A stretch of DNA of 52,469 nucleotides from a virus. The translations under genes and the position numbers were made by a program. Where the stretch lies: IMG/VR virus record IMGVR_UViG_3300032224_001181, positions 1 through 52,469 of that record; one strand, given 5' to 3'. The notes beneath the pieces were generated by a model that searched no databases, was not told where the DNA came from, and saw only the letters and a list, made by a program, of their open reading frames with translations. Every line of letters starts with the position of its first letter. Within the stretch, counting starts at the first letter, position 1. Shown here in pieces: positions 25,631 through 34,811 of the stretch.

Positions 25631-26133
25631 ATACTATTCCTTATCACTCCTATATTAAGAGTTATTCTTGGTACTAACCCAATGTTTGCGGCGCCGTGTA
25701 ACGCTTCAGGATCATCAAACGTGTACAAATCTCCTGCTTTATAGTTGCTAATTATAGAATCCTTGTAGGAAAAAATATGTCCGTTATCCCAATCAGTCCA
25801 CGGCATCCAAAATCTTTCAATATTGTCTATAATTCCAATCTTAGGATCAACATGCACTGGCATAAATTGTCCCGGCATCATTTTAACTATCCACCATCTT
25901 ATCTCACCGGAGGGTAATCCGGGTATTGTCAATTTAAAAGATACATCTCTTTTTTCAAACAGAGAGTAGTAAAATGCATTTAAATCATATCCTGCTTTTT
26001 CAACCCGGATATCTTCGGAATGCATTGAATTGTTTTTTAATAAATCTTTTGGAGATTGTTGGCCATCTGATTTTAGAATTTCGGAAATCCAGGAATCATC
26101 TAACCAATCTTTATAATTTCCAATACACTTCAT
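25627..26133 (-). CDS. small DSBH oxygenase-like protein, tandem array member 7 (first cistron)
   Basis: I start it at the ATG at 26133 (MKCIGNYKDWLDDSW) because GGAGGG at 26147-26142 is a strong Shine-Dalgarno at the right distance; the GTG at 26148 would place that sequence inside the gene. RWWIVKMMPGQFMPVHVD carries HVD; RFWMPWTDWDNGHIFSYKDS, YKAGDLYTFDD and LHGAANIGLVPRITLN complete the fold with His and Arg. It is 168 residues long and the most upstream member, preceded by a perfect minus-strand TATAAATA. Confidence 0.62.
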   Translation of the reverse strand: MKCIGNYKDWLDDSWISEILKSDGQQSPKDLLKNNSMHSEDIRVEKAGYDLNAFYYSLFEKRDVSFKLTIPGLPSGEIRWWIVKMMPGQFMPVHVDPKIGIIDNIERFWMPWTDWDNGHIFSYKDSIISNYKAGDLYTFDDPEALHGAANIGLVPRITLNIGVIRNSI

Positions 26134-26159
26134 TATTTTACCCTCCACACATTATATAA

Positions 26160-26188
26160 TTAAATAATGTACTAACATAATATTTATA
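26160..26188. promoter_or_regulatory. divergent late promoters between oxygenase array and radical SAM operon
   Basis: A perfect minus-strand TATAAATA (26188 down to 26181) would drive the whole oxygenase array, giving a leader of roughly 40 bases. On the plus strand TTAAATA (26160-26166) precedes the 26194 radical SAM gene by 27 bases. Confidence 0.5.
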
Positions 26189-26193
26189 TAGGC

Positions 26194-27159
26194 ATGATCC
26201 TGAAGAAATTTAATCTAATACCACTTGATAGCATAACAAAGTTTGGACAGCAGACAATGTTAGATAGACCATTGTTCAATGTTAGCTGGATCTTAGGTAG
26301 ATTTTGTAACTATAAGTGTAGTTATTGCTGGCCCTATGCTCGCAGTGATAAGTTAGATTACCTGCCACTGGATACCTACAAAAATATCACAACTGAAATA
26401 AAGAGGCAAGCTCGAGCTAACGGATTTAATCAATTTCATTGGAGCTTTAGCGGAGGAGAACCTACTGCATACAAACAGTTGCCAGAACTGATCAAGCACC
26501 TGGACGAAACTGAAAGCAGTTATCAAAGCATACACATGACAACCAATTTGTCACCTGGCTCAAAATGGTGGAATACTTGGTGTGCTAATACTTCTCTATT
26601 ACAGCGTAGAAGCATCACGGCCAGCTATCACGCAGAGTTTGCCAAAGAACAAGAGTTTGGTGACAAATGCTTGCAATTAATGTACGAACGTGTTCATGTA
26701 ACAGTTAACCAAGTCATGGTGCCCGAGAAGTTTTTTGAAACCTTAGAACGCTGTGAACGATTACGTGCTAGAGGAATTAACGTAACACTCAAACCGCAGA
26801 GCAATGATACTGCTACTGCTATTGTAGACGGCTACACTCCTGAGATGATCGATATAATGCAAAATGATTTTGAACAACAGGAAGGCTATCAAATTAGATT
26901 GACTGACGGGCAACAGGATTATTACATAGATCAAGCAGAGCGATTTAATGCATTAGGATTTAATAAATTTCAAGGATGGTCTTGTAATAGCGGATATCAA
27001 AGTGTTATAATAAGAGGTAATGAAGTTAAAAGAGGTTATAGCTGTGGAGATCTGCCAATAGGAACTGTAGACAGTTTTAAACTATTTGATTCTCCGCAAA
27101 AATGTATAACGCCAAGATGCGTTAGTTCAGCAGATAGTAAGGTACCAAAATGCAAATAG
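26194..27159 (+). CDS. radical SAM enzyme with C-terminal Cys cluster
   Basis: A 321-residue protein. The AdoMet-binding [4Fe-4S] motif CNYKCSYC occupies 38-45 and GGEPT 87-91. C-terminal cysteines (GWSCNSG, YSCGD, CITPRCVSS, KCK) resemble a SPASM/twitch auxiliary-cluster region. The order matches peptide- or small-molecule-modifying radical SAM enzymes rather than anaerobic ribonucleotide reductase activases. It is coupled with a methyltransferase-like gene (10-base overlap), which may act on the same substrate. Confidence 0.85.
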   Translation: MILKKFNLIPLDSITKFGQQTMLDRPLFNVSWILGRFCNYKCSYCWPYARSDKLDYLPLDTYKNITTEIKRQARANGFNQFHWSFSGGEPTAYKQLPELIKHLDETESSYQSIHMTTNLSPGSKWWNTWCANTSLLQRRSITASYHAEFAKEQEFGDKCLQLMYERVHVTVNQVMVPEKFFETLERCERLRARGINVTLKPQSNDTATAIVDGYTPEMIDIMQNDFEQQEGYQIRLTDGQQDYYIDQAERFNALGFNKFQGWSCNSGYQSVIIRGNEVKRGYSCGDLPIGTVDSFKLFDSPQKCITPRCVSSADSKVPKCK

Positions 27160-27797
27160 ATACAGAACATTTACACTATTGGATGCAGGCCATCCGACAA
27201 AGTCCAGATCCCATGCGGACTATGGATGCCTTCTGGGAAGGCCAGCTGAAAAGCAAAGAGTGGCTAATCGACAAATTCTTTAACACACAGCACGAGTGGC
27301 AACCTGCTTTGTTAGGAAAACAATCACCTTTTAGAAAAAACAAAATAAACATTCACATCCATGGAGGGTGGGTTGGTGTATTAGCCAGTATGTTATTTCA
27401 GTATGGTGGGGATAGAATAGGAAAAATTACCAGCATAGACATAGACCCTAGTTGTCAACCAATAGCTTCTATGATGAATAAGAAAGAAGAGATGGAAGGA
27501 CGATTCGAAGCAGTAACAGCCGACATGGTCGACTATGAATGCAACTGGGACGATGTTGATGTTATTATTAATACAAGTGCAGAACACTTAACAGAACAAC
27601 AGTATATTGACTGGCGCATGAGTCATCCGTTACACGTTATATTAGTAGTGCAGAGTAACAACTATAAAATTCCAGAACATGTTTCCCCAATGGAGAGTTT
27701 GGAAGAATTTAAAAACTTTTCTAGAATGCGATGCTGGTGGAAGGGAGAGTTAGAATTGCCGTTATATAATCGTTATATGATTATTGGCAAACCTTAA
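27150..27797 (+). CDS. class I SAM-dependent methyltransferase-like protein
   Basis: A 215-residue protein. Motif I appears as INIHIHGGWVGVLASML (about residues 66-82), variant of the usual E/DxGxGxG. ITSIDIDPSCQPIA is motif II with the acidic pair that holds the ribose, FEAVTADMVDY motif III and DVIINTSAEHLT motif IV. An N-terminal helical region (residues 1-60) is outside the core. The family transfers methyl from AdoMet to an unknown acceptor. It is the second gene of a two-gene plus unit, and its stop overlaps a convergent gene. Confidence 0.65.
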   Translation: MQIDTEHLHYWMQAIRQSPDPMRTMDAFWEGQLKSKEWLIDKFFNTQHEWQPALLGKQSPFRKNKINIHIHGGWVGVLASMLFQYGGDRIGKITSIDIDPSCQPIASMMNKKEEMEGRFEAVTADMVDYECNWDDVDVIINTSAEHLTEQQYIDWRMSHPLHVILVVQSNNYKIPEHVSPMESLEEFKNFSRMRCWWKGELELPLYNRYMIIGKP

Positions 27798-28942
27798 TCG
27801 TAGGTGTGCCAAGTAGGCATACTTGTAAATCCGTCTGCGGCTCTTACAGACTGATGTACTACAATGTTGTTAAATTCTTTTAATCTAGTTAACAATTGAA
27901 GTTCTCTTCTGCGCCTATATTCTAAACTACAGAAAAACGCTGTTCCTTCATAAGCAAATATATTTGTTAAATTAACAAAAGTATTTGCATCTCGATCTAG
28001 TATAGACAAATCAATATCAGTGTGTAAGATATCTATGTGCATAAACTGATATAACACATTGCTTAATTTAGGGACATGTTCTTTCCAGTAATTAAGTGCG
28101 GCTAGGTTATAGTCATATATTATTACTTTAGTAGTAACCGACTGATCTATCATATCAACCCAAGATAAGCCACTTGCTGGTACAAGCAGTTGTTGATACA
28201 ATCCTACTGGTATAGCATTATCTGTGCTTTCTAAATGTATGAATTCATTAGCACAATAAGACTGTCGTATATATGCCCAAGGAAGATGTTTGTAAAACTC
28301 TGTAGGGTTCTCTGGATAGAAATGTTTTTTATTATTCCTTATATCGTCATCAAATATTAAAATTGTTTCGTTGTTATTAAATGCAAGTTGCAGTATATTC
28401 CATCCGTGTGCTTTATGATTGTATTCTCGAGATGTATATCCTTGTTTGACCCACACCGGAGTATAATTGTCATGCAGATTATTATCGCTACGAATTGGAG
28501 TTACCTCTACGTGCAAGGCACCTAATTCTTGCTGTCCTATTTCTGGATATCCTAGTTGTTTATATTTTATCAGGTTAACCACATAGCATTGATGATGCAG
28601 TTCATAATACGCATCTCCCCTATCAAGGATATGTCCAGCAATAAAAAATTCTTTAGAAATTAAAGAGCCGATGTTTTCAAAAAACTTATCACCATTTATA
28701 AACTCTGTGCCTGTGCTGAATACAACTGCACAGTTGTAACCCAAATTAGCTGTGTGATTTAACAAGCTATCTTCACAGGTTCCTTGATAAACATTATACC
28801 CTTTTGAATAAAGATTAGTAATCGTATAATCAGATTGATTCTTTATTAGTTCTTTGATAGAACTTTGGTATGTGTTTGTATTATCAACAAAACAGAACGC
28901 AATGTTATTGCGAGAAAAGTTTTCAAAGCTAATAATGTTCAT
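27794..28942 (-). CDS. two-domain unknown protein (possible glycosyltransferase-like + Rossmann-like)
   Basis: A 382-residue protein without a family I can name. The N-terminal half has NCAVVFSTGTEF and AGHILDRGDAYYELHHQCY (about residues 100-119), a block I recall in phage and eukaryotic proteins of unknown function. The C-terminal half has a Rossmann-like TKVIIYDYNLAALNYWKEH (about residues 268-286), reminiscent of methyltransferase motif II, and ends with a Cys/Arg-rich helix. Alone on the minus strand between two plus-strand units, with GTTAAATA upstream. A sugar-modifying role is a guess from neighbours. Confidence 0.4.
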   Translation of the reverse strand: MNIISFENFSRNNIAFCFVDNTNTYQSSIKELIKNQSDYTITNLYSKGYNVYQGTCEDSLLNHTANLGYNCAVVFSTGTEFINGDKFFENIGSLISKEFFIAGHILDRGDAYYELHHQCYVVNLIKYKQLGYPEIGQQELGALHVEVTPIRSDNNLHDNYTPVWVKQGYTSREYNHKAHGWNILQLAFNNNETILIFDDDIRNNKKHFYPENPTEFYKHLPWAYIRQSYCANEFIHLESTDNAIPVGLYQQLLVPASGLSWVDMIDQSVTTKVIIYDYNLAALNYWKEHVPKLSNVLYQFMHIDILHTDIDLSILDRDANTFVNLTNIFAYEGTAFFCSLEYRRRRELQLLTRLKEFNNIVVHQSVRAADGFTSMPTWHTYD

Positions 28943-28952
28943 GCGTTAATCT

Positions 28953-28974
28953 CTTAAATATGTGGGTATTTAAC
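28953..28974. promoter_or_regulatory. divergent late-promoter-like octamers
   Basis: CTTAAATA (plus, 28953-28960) lies 38 bases before the 28999 radical SAM start. GTTAAATA (minus, 28974 down to 28967) lies 24 bases before the 28942 start. Both sit in the only gap between these divergent units. Confidence 0.4.
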
Positions 28975-28998
28975 TTTTCCAATACCTAGCCCAAATTT

Positions 28999-30090
28999 AT
29001 GTATACCTACAATCAGATTAAAAGACTGCACTTAGAGATAAGTTCCTTATGCCAAGCATCGTGTCCTATGTGTGCTAGGAACAATCACGGCGGGTTGGAA
29101 AATCCAAATCTTATAGAAAAGAATTTAGATTTAGAGTTTTTTAAGAAAGCGGTACCTGTAGAATTCCTACAACAATTGGAATCTATATCCATGTGCGGTA
29201 ACTTTGGGGATCCTATCCTTAATAACGATCTAATAGAGTTTGTTCAATACATCTCTACCAATAACCCAGCTATCGATTTACACATTCATACTAATGGTAG
29301 TGCTAGAACAACCAAATGGTGGGAAGATTTATTTGATGCAATGCCAGCAAGACATTTAGTGTTGTTTGGCATTGATGGGTTTGAAGATACCCATAGTCTT
29401 TATAGAATAGGAACAGATTTTAATAAAATTATTAAAAATGCAAAAGCATTTATTGACAAGGGCGGAAAAGCTCGATGGAATTTTATTACATTTAAACATA
29501 ATGAGCATCAATTAGCCGATGCGGCAAAGATGGCCAGTGATTTAGGATTTGAAAGTTTTCACGAGAAACAAACTTCAAGATTCATTGGCAGTAAAGAATT
29601 TAACGTGTTTGATAAAGCTGGCAATGTTACCCATACATTAATGCCGCCGGGTGAACAAAAGATAGCATTCATAGATCGCAAGACTGTTGAAAATTATAGA
29701 GAAGTAGTTAAGACTGCTAAAATTAGCTGTGAAGTAGAAGAACAAAAAAGCATATATCTAGATGCACAAGGGCACCTATGGCCGTGTTGTTTCCTAGCAA
29801 GTGTTCCGTACCAATATGCAACCCCTGACAAATTAGTGTTTAATTTTATGAATGATAGTACAACATCGTTAATGAAAGCACTAGAAGCATTTGGTGGGAT
29901 ATCTGGCTTAGATTTACGAAACAGAACTATACAAGAAATTGTAGACAGCAACGAATGGCAGACTGTTTGGAATGAAGGATTTAAAACTAACTCAATACTG
30001 ATGTGTGCAAGAGTTTGTGGTAAATTTCCTGAGGTCGAAGTAAGTCAATGCAGAGATCAATTCTTAGAGTTGAAAGAATTCAATGAATAG
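28999..30090 (+). CDS. radical SAM enzyme, SPASM-like
   Basis: A 363-residue protein. CQASCPMC at 18-25 is the cluster motif. SMCGNFGDP (about residues 72-80) stands in the GGEP position and has the GxP-type variation seen in several SPASM enzymes. A C-terminal cysteine region (ISCEVEEQ, WPCCFLA, MCARVCGK, QCRD) provides auxiliary cluster ligands. It starts a coupled three-gene set with a short PLP enzyme and a second radical SAM. Confidence 0.82.
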   Translation: MYTYNQIKRLHLEISSLCQASCPMCARNNHGGLENPNLIEKNLDLEFFKKAVPVEFLQQLESISMCGNFGDPILNNDLIEFVQYISTNNPAIDLHIHTNGSARTTKWWEDLFDAMPARHLVLFGIDGFEDTHSLYRIGTDFNKIIKNAKAFIDKGGKARWNFITFKHNEHQLADAAKMASDLGFESFHEKQTSRFIGSKEFNVFDKAGNVTHTLMPPGEQKIAFIDRKTVENYREVVKTAKISCEVEEQKSIYLDAQGHLWPCCFLASVPYQYATPDKLVFNFMNDSTTSLMKALEAFGGISGLDLRNRTIQEIVDSNEWQTVWNEGFKTNSILMCARVCGKFPEVEVSQCRDQFLELKEFNE

Positions 30091-30931
30091 AATAAAGATA
30101 GCAACTTCTTACGATGATAGTTGGTTAGAGATAGATAGGCCGCAGCCTCTTATTGATAATAAAATAGAAGATATTACTAGATCTATTTCTGCTGGAAATG
30201 ATTTTACAGATCAAGTTTATATTGACTTTAAAAAAGAAATGACTAACTGGATATTCAGTAGTCAACTTAATCGACTTGCCGGTTTTGATAGTTTTAATCG
30301 TGCAGACATTATAAACGGTTGTACACAATTTATTGATAATTTGTATATGCAAGGGCCTGTCCAGGTACTTAGACACGATTACAGATATCATGAAAGATTA
30401 GGATTAGCATACATTAAAGATGTAGGATCATTAATACCGGGCATTCCGTTAATTATAGCAATGCCTTTTCCTAGTATTGGTAATACACACCCCGACATGG
30501 AGGAAATACTCAATGAAGCGAAAAACAAGGGAATTGATGTACATGTGGATGGCGCTTGGCTTACTTGCTGTCGCGGAATTAACTTTGATTTATCACATCC
30601 ATCTATTAAGTCAGTCGCTGTCAGCTTGAGTAAAGGATTAGGTCTAGGATGGAATAGAATTGGCTTGCGTTGGATACGAAATGTATCGCACTCTGACTCG
30701 ATATCTATCATGAATGATTTCCATATGAATAATCGAGCATTGAGTATCATTGGGTTACATTTTATTAGAAATTTGAAACCAGACTACTTATGGGAAACGC
30801 ACGGAACTAAAAATGTTAAGATTTGCGGTGATTTTAATTTAACACCAACCCCATGCATACACTTAGCATTAAAAGACAATCAACCAGTTGGACTAAGTCC
30901 TCTAATAAGATATTTAGAAAACAATGAATGA
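30083..30931 (+). CDS. short PLP-dependent aminotransferase-like protein (fold type I)
   Basis: A 282-residue protein, shorter than the usual 380-450 for fold type I. IDVHVDGAWL carries the Asp (Asp156) that pairs with the PLP ring nitrogen. SVAVSLSKGLGLGWNRIG carries the Schiff-base Lys184 in the typical S-x-SK-G setting. FPSIGNTHPDMEEIL before it matches the large-domain region. The N-terminal aldehyde-phosphate-binding glycine loop and most of the C-terminal small domain are reduced. It sits between two radical SAM genes, with 8-base overlaps at both ends, so it may supply or remove an amino group on their substrate. Confidence 0.6.
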   Translation: MNRIKIATSYDDSWLEIDRPQPLIDNKIEDITRSISAGNDFTDQVYIDFKKEMTNWIFSSQLNRLAGFDSFNRADIINGCTQFIDNLYMQGPVQVLRHDYRYHERLGLAYIKDVGSLIPGIPLIIAMPFPSIGNTHPDMEEILNEAKNKGIDVHVDGAWLTCCRGINFDLSHPSIKSVAVSLSKGLGLGWNRIGLRWIRNVSHSDSISIMNDFHMNNRALSIIGLHFIRNLKPDYLWETHGTKNVKICGDFNLTPTPCIHLALKDNQPVGLSPLIRYLENNE

Positions 30932-32309
30932 CAAGATAAAACAATACGTTAAGTTAATTGAAGAGAAAACTGGCAGTCCTACATTCTGTGCGTTGCCCTG
31001 GATACATCTAGCAACGAGGCCAAACGGAGATGCTAGACTATGCTGTGTTACCAACGCCAGTGGAGCGCACACTGGAGATCATACTGTGGGGTTAGTTAAG
31101 AAAGAAAATGGACAGCCTGCTAACTTTGGCAAGGACACTCCATTAAGTGCATTTAATAATGAGTATATGCGCGATGTACGCAAGACAATGCTAGAAGGCA
31201 AGATACCTGCAAGCTGTACCAAATGCTTTGAGGAAGAGTCTAACGGTGTTGTAAGTAAACGCTTGTGGGAAATGTATGAGTGGAATAACGATAACTTAGA
31301 TTTTGCTCAATTGATTGCTGATACTGATGCTACCGGTGCTGTACCTCCAGTGATACGTTATCTAGATTTGAGACTAGGACATACCTGCAATCTCAAGTGT
31401 GTAATGTGTAGCCCACACGACAGTAGTCGTTGGTTACAGGACCACGAAAAGATTGTTACATTAACTAAAAGTCCTATTGTATTGAAACAGATAGAGTGGG
31501 ATCCAGCACAGTTTGACAACTACTGGTATGAGAAAACAGAATTTTGGGACGACATATTTGAACAGATCCCGCATATAACACAGTTGTACTTTGCAGGCGG
31601 TGAGCCTTTGATGATTAAAGAACACAGACGTTTCTTAGACGAAATTATCAAACGTGGTTATGCTAAGAATATTAGCCTGCGTTATAATAGTAATGGTATA
31701 TTTGTTAATGAAGACATTATCAATGTGTGGAGTCAATTTAAACAGGTTCGATATGCATTCAGTATTGATGCAGTAGGGGAGCGCAATCATTATATTAGAT
31801 TTCCAACTAAATGGGCCGACATCGAGCATAGTCTTAGACTAATGGACAATGCTCCAGACAATGTGCATTGTGCCATAGCCTGTGCAGTACAGATATTCAA
31901 TGTCAAGCATATCATAGATTTTGCTAAATGGAAATTAATGCAAGGCTACAAGAAGATTAACAAATTTAAACTAGACGAATACGAGTCAGGTGGTGGTATT
32001 ATTAATTTGCATTTACTATACATTCCTACGTTTCTAAGTGCTAGAATTCTACCTAAAGAAGATAAAGAACAGTTAGTAAAAGATTTTACAGAATTTAAAC
32101 AGTGGCTATGGGACAACTACAGACAAGATGATAACTTTTGGAAGATCAATCCTTACGGATGGCAACGCTGGGAAGGTATTTTAAAATTTGTTATGGCAGA
32201 AGATCATACACACTTGTTACCGGACTTTAAAGAATACGCAACTAACTTAGACAACATAAGGAACACAAATGCTAGAGATACCTTTCCTGAGCTCATTGAT
32301 ATCATCTAA
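30924..32309 (+). CDS. twitch-domain radical SAM protein
   Basis: A 461-residue protein. N-terminal Cys22 (FCALPWIHLATRPNG), Cys40-Cys41 (RLCC) and a later CTKCFEEE pair form the twitch-like auxiliary cluster region. The radical SAM motif CNLKCVMC starts at Cys155 and AGGEPL at about 224. The same N-terminal FCxxPW...CC layout recurs in the 34808-36073 and 50338-51678 proteins, giving a three-member subfamily here. Coupled by an 8-base overlap to the PLP gene. Substrate unknown. Confidence 0.87.
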   Translation: MNDKIKQYVKLIEEKTGSPTFCALPWIHLATRPNGDARLCCVTNASGAHTGDHTVGLVKKENGQPANFGKDTPLSAFNNEYMRDVRKTMLEGKIPASCTKCFEEESNGVVSKRLWEMYEWNNDNLDFAQLIADTDATGAVPPVIRYLDLRLGHTCNLKCVMCSPHDSSRWLQDHEKIVTLTKSPIVLKQIEWDPAQFDNYWYEKTEFWDDIFEQIPHITQLYFAGGEPLMIKEHRRFLDEIIKRGYAKNISLRYNSNGIFVNEDIINVWSQFKQVRYAFSIDAVGERNHYIRFPTKWADIEHSLRLMDNAPDNVHCAIACAVQIFNVKHIIDFAKWKLMQGYKKINKFKLDEYESGGGIINLHLLYIPTFLSARILPKEDKEQLVKDFTEFKQWLWDNYRQDDNFWKINPYGWQRWEGILKFVMAEDHTHLLPDFKEYATNLDNIRNTNARDTFPELIDII

Positions 32310-32955
32310 TCCCTATAACTTTAAAAATTTTCTACCACCTAGTCAATATAGGCCAACTGAATATAAACTAAATTCAAACGGTTATCGCACTAACGAATTC
32401 AAGGACATTGATTGGAAAGAATCTGTAGTTATTTTTGGTTGCTCTATGGTGTTTGGTGAAGGGCTAGATGAAGAGCAAACTATAGGCTATCAATTAAGCA
32501 ACATAATCAACAGGCCCGTTATCAATATGGGATCTATAGGTACATCTATACAATTTTCATTATATAATGCCATAGTGTTAAAAGAGAATTTTCCAACGCC
32601 CAAAGCTGTTATAAATTTATGGACAGAGATTGGTAGGTCAACAGTATTCTCAACTCCTAAGCTAAAACACTACGGTGCTTGGAATATTCCAGAAGGGTCG
32701 TTTGGAGATTTGTGGATCCAAGATGTTAGTCACTGCGAAGCTAACGCAAAATTTGCTCAGATAATAAGCAAACAATTTTGGAAAGATACAAACTATCTTG
32801 AAGCTACATTCTTCAAGGCCACACGCAAAGCACTTAAATGTCCACATTTGAGAGGTCACTTGAATTCAACTGATTATGCTAAAGATAATCAACATCCCGG
32901 ACCATTGGCTACTGCCGCTGTGGCTAACCGGCTTGCGAAGGAGCTGCCTTTGTAA
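32269..32955 (+). CDS. SGNH/GDSL hydrolase-like protein
   Basis: A 228-residue protein. VVIFGCSMVFGEGLDEEQT is the nucleophile block, INMGSIGTSIQ the Gly/Asn block and KDNQHPGPLA the Asp-x-x-His pair. So the catalytic set looks complete. It resembles the 19054-19710 protein. It begins 41 bases inside the radical SAM gene but has AAGGAA just upstream, and no later Met is convincing. Its 3' end overlaps the convergent radical SAM gene by 32 bases. Confidence 0.68.
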   Translation: MLEIPFLSSLISSNPYNFKNFLPPSQYRPTEYKLNSNGYRTNEFKDIDWKESVVIFGCSMVFGEGLDEEQTIGYQLSNIINRPVINMGSIGTSIQFSLYNAIVLKENFPTPKAVINLWTEIGRSTVFSTPKLKHYGAWNIPEGSFGDLWIQDVSHCEANAKFAQIISKQFWKDTNYLEATFFKATRKALKCPHLRGHLNSTDYAKDNQHPGPLATAAVANRLAKELPL

Positions 32956-33838
32956 GGGGAATATCAGCCGCGCAGGTACAGAAATCACGATCGCAAACCA
33001 CTGGCTCGCTAGGCACAACGAATGTTCCCTCGTATATATTACCGAGTCTTCCACCAACTCTACAAGTTGCTCGATGTACGTCTCCGTCCCAATTTATCAT
33101 TAGGCTTTCTATACCTGCGTTGCATGACCATCCCTTATATTGATTAAGGTGTTCTTTGATTACATCGTTAGCATGTTTTGGTATTTGAGTACTATTATCA
33201 TCTAACCAAATAATAACATTGGTCTTAACAGTTGCTTCCTGATCCATCATCCATTTAAAATCATCAGGGTGATATCGCATGTCATCAAAGATATTATGAT
33301 CTCCTTCTGTCCAACGTATCCTACGTACAGTGAAAGGAAATTCCATAATCTTTAAGTACTCTGCAACGTCTTTAACGTTTGCCATGTGTTCGTGATGTGC
33401 CATTAGTTGTACAACTATAGATGTCTTACTAAAATTCTTAAGACTTGTTATAGTATGAATAACTCGCTTGTAATCGTATTCAAAGTGTACGCTAAACACA
33501 TATTGGTCTACACGTAATCTATCATACCACTCAGGCTTACGTGTGCCATTGGTAGTCACGCTGATCCAATGAATACTAACGTGTTTAGCATAGTTGATTA
33601 GTTCTTCAAACTTAGGATGTACTGTAGGCTCTCCACCTGTAAAACTAAGACGTATGGGTTTTCCTAACGATACTAATTTATCTACTGTTGATTTAAGTAT
33701 TTCTATATCAGTGTGTTCGCTGGTATTGTCGTGTATAGCAGACGGGCAATATGTACAGTCGTAGTTACAACGTTTACCAAGGTTCCATTCTACCTTGATA
33801 GAGCTTTCATGTCCCCATCGTCCTGTTATTTTAAGCAT
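32924..33838 (-). CDS. radical SAM enzyme
   Basis: A 304-residue protein. CNYDCTYC occupies 24-31 and TGGEPT about residues 67-72. GWSCNAGIESLMI and TCRVGG near the C-terminus, then CDRDFCTC, supply auxiliary cysteines. It shares the GWSCN block with the 26194 enzyme and is similar in length to the next upstream gene, so the three probably form one subfamily. Last gene of a four-gene minus operon (36785 to 32924). Confidence 0.85.
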   Translation of the reverse strand: MLKITGRWGHESSIKVEWNLGKRCNYDCTYCPSAIHDNTSEHTDIEILKSTVDKLVSLGKPIRLSFTGGEPTVHPKFEELINYAKHVSIHWISVTTNGTRKPEWYDRLRVDQYVFSVHFEYDYKRVIHTITSLKNFSKTSIVVQLMAHHEHMANVKDVAEYLKIMEFPFTVRRIRWTEGDHNIFDDMRYHPDDFKWMMDQEATVKTNVIIWLDDNSTQIPKHANDVIKEHLNQYKGWSCNAGIESLMINWDGDVHRATCRVGGRLGNIYEGTFVVPSEPVVCDRDFCTCAADIPLTKAAPSQAG

Positions 33839-34811
33839 GATGTATTGGAATAACTTTCTTTGGCATGTTAGTCTCTGCCATGCAATTACATGAAAACTGT
33901 TTACAGATAACTGATTGAATTTTTGGATTAAATTTTAATGCAAAATCTGTATCTCGCAAATTATATTTTTGCTTTTCGTTATATAAAGACTGGTTACACG
34001 TCCCTGATACTGTTCCAGAATGATCTATATGTACCCAATCGACTCCTAGGCTACATTCCCATTTATAAAAGTTATTCCACCGATTTAGTAAGATACTGTT
34101 GTCCTTTAATTTAATTCTTTTACCAGTGTCAGTTGTAACAACCACTTTACTTTTATAGTATTTGTTGTTTTTCCAAAACCAAAACGGATTAGGCCCCCTG
34201 GCTCTGTGTAGATCTAAAATACGCAGTTGTTCTTCAGTATATGTTATTCCATGCCCTAATAATTCTGAATACCGAATAGTCCATCGGTTTTTACTTAGTT
34301 TTAATTCTTCCACAACATCAATGCATTTATTCCATTCATTGGGATCCATCATAACTGATGCACTGACTACTACATTTTGTGTATATAGATAGTCGCAGAT
34401 ATCTTTAAATTTTTGTATATCTGCATATTGATGATGATAACTTATTTGTATTCTGTTAAAGTAAGGTGCAATCTTTTTCCAGTAATCTAGTTTTTTAGAA
34501 CCGTTAGTTGTCATTGATATTAAACAATTAAAGTTTTCTTTAAGATACTGTGTAAACTCTGCCAGTTTTGGCCAGTGTGTTGGCTCTCCGCCTACATAAC
34601 TTATATCAAATATTTCTTTTCCGTTATTTTTATAATGATTCAACAGGTGTGTTATATTTGTTTTAAAAGTTTCATAATCGGGAAATTTATAATCTCCTTC
34701 ATTTGCTCCTGGAAAGCAGTACCAACATTTATAGTTGCAGACATTACCGAGACTTAAATTAATTCCTAAAGTCTTGTTGTTCCATCCGTTTTCTACTTTA
34801 ACTAAATTCAT
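33831..34811 (-). CDS. radical SAM enzyme
   Basis: A 326-residue protein. CNYKCWYC spans 25-32 and VGGEPT about 73-78. C-terminal cysteines lie in WECSLGVDW, GTCNQS and CKQFSCNC. The N-terminal LGINLSLGNVCNYKCWYC strand is typical of the TIM-barrel start. It overlaps its downstream partner by 8 bases, and they may act one after the other or as a complex. Substrate unknown. Confidence 0.84.
   Translation of the reverse strand: MNLVKVENGWNNKTLGINLSLGNVCNYKCWYCFPGANEGDYKFPDYETFKTNITHLLNHYKNNGKEIFDISYVGGEPTHWPKLAEFTQYLKENFNCLISMTTNGSKKLDYWKKIAPYFNRIQISYHHQYADIQKFKDICDYLYTQNVVVSASVMMDPNEWNKCIDVVEELKLSKNRWTIRYSELLGHGITYTEEQLRILDLHRARGPNPFWFWKNNKYYKSKVVVTTDTGKRIKLKDNSILLNRWNNFYKWECSLGVDWVHIDHSGTVSGTCNQSLYNEKQKYNLRDTDFALKFNPKIQSVICKQFSCNCMAETNMPKKVIPIHHA

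Noticed and set aside
26134-26148. GTG start for the first array oxygenase
   Set aside because: It would place the strong GGAGGG ribosome site inside the gene; the ATG at 26133 matches the paralogues' starts.
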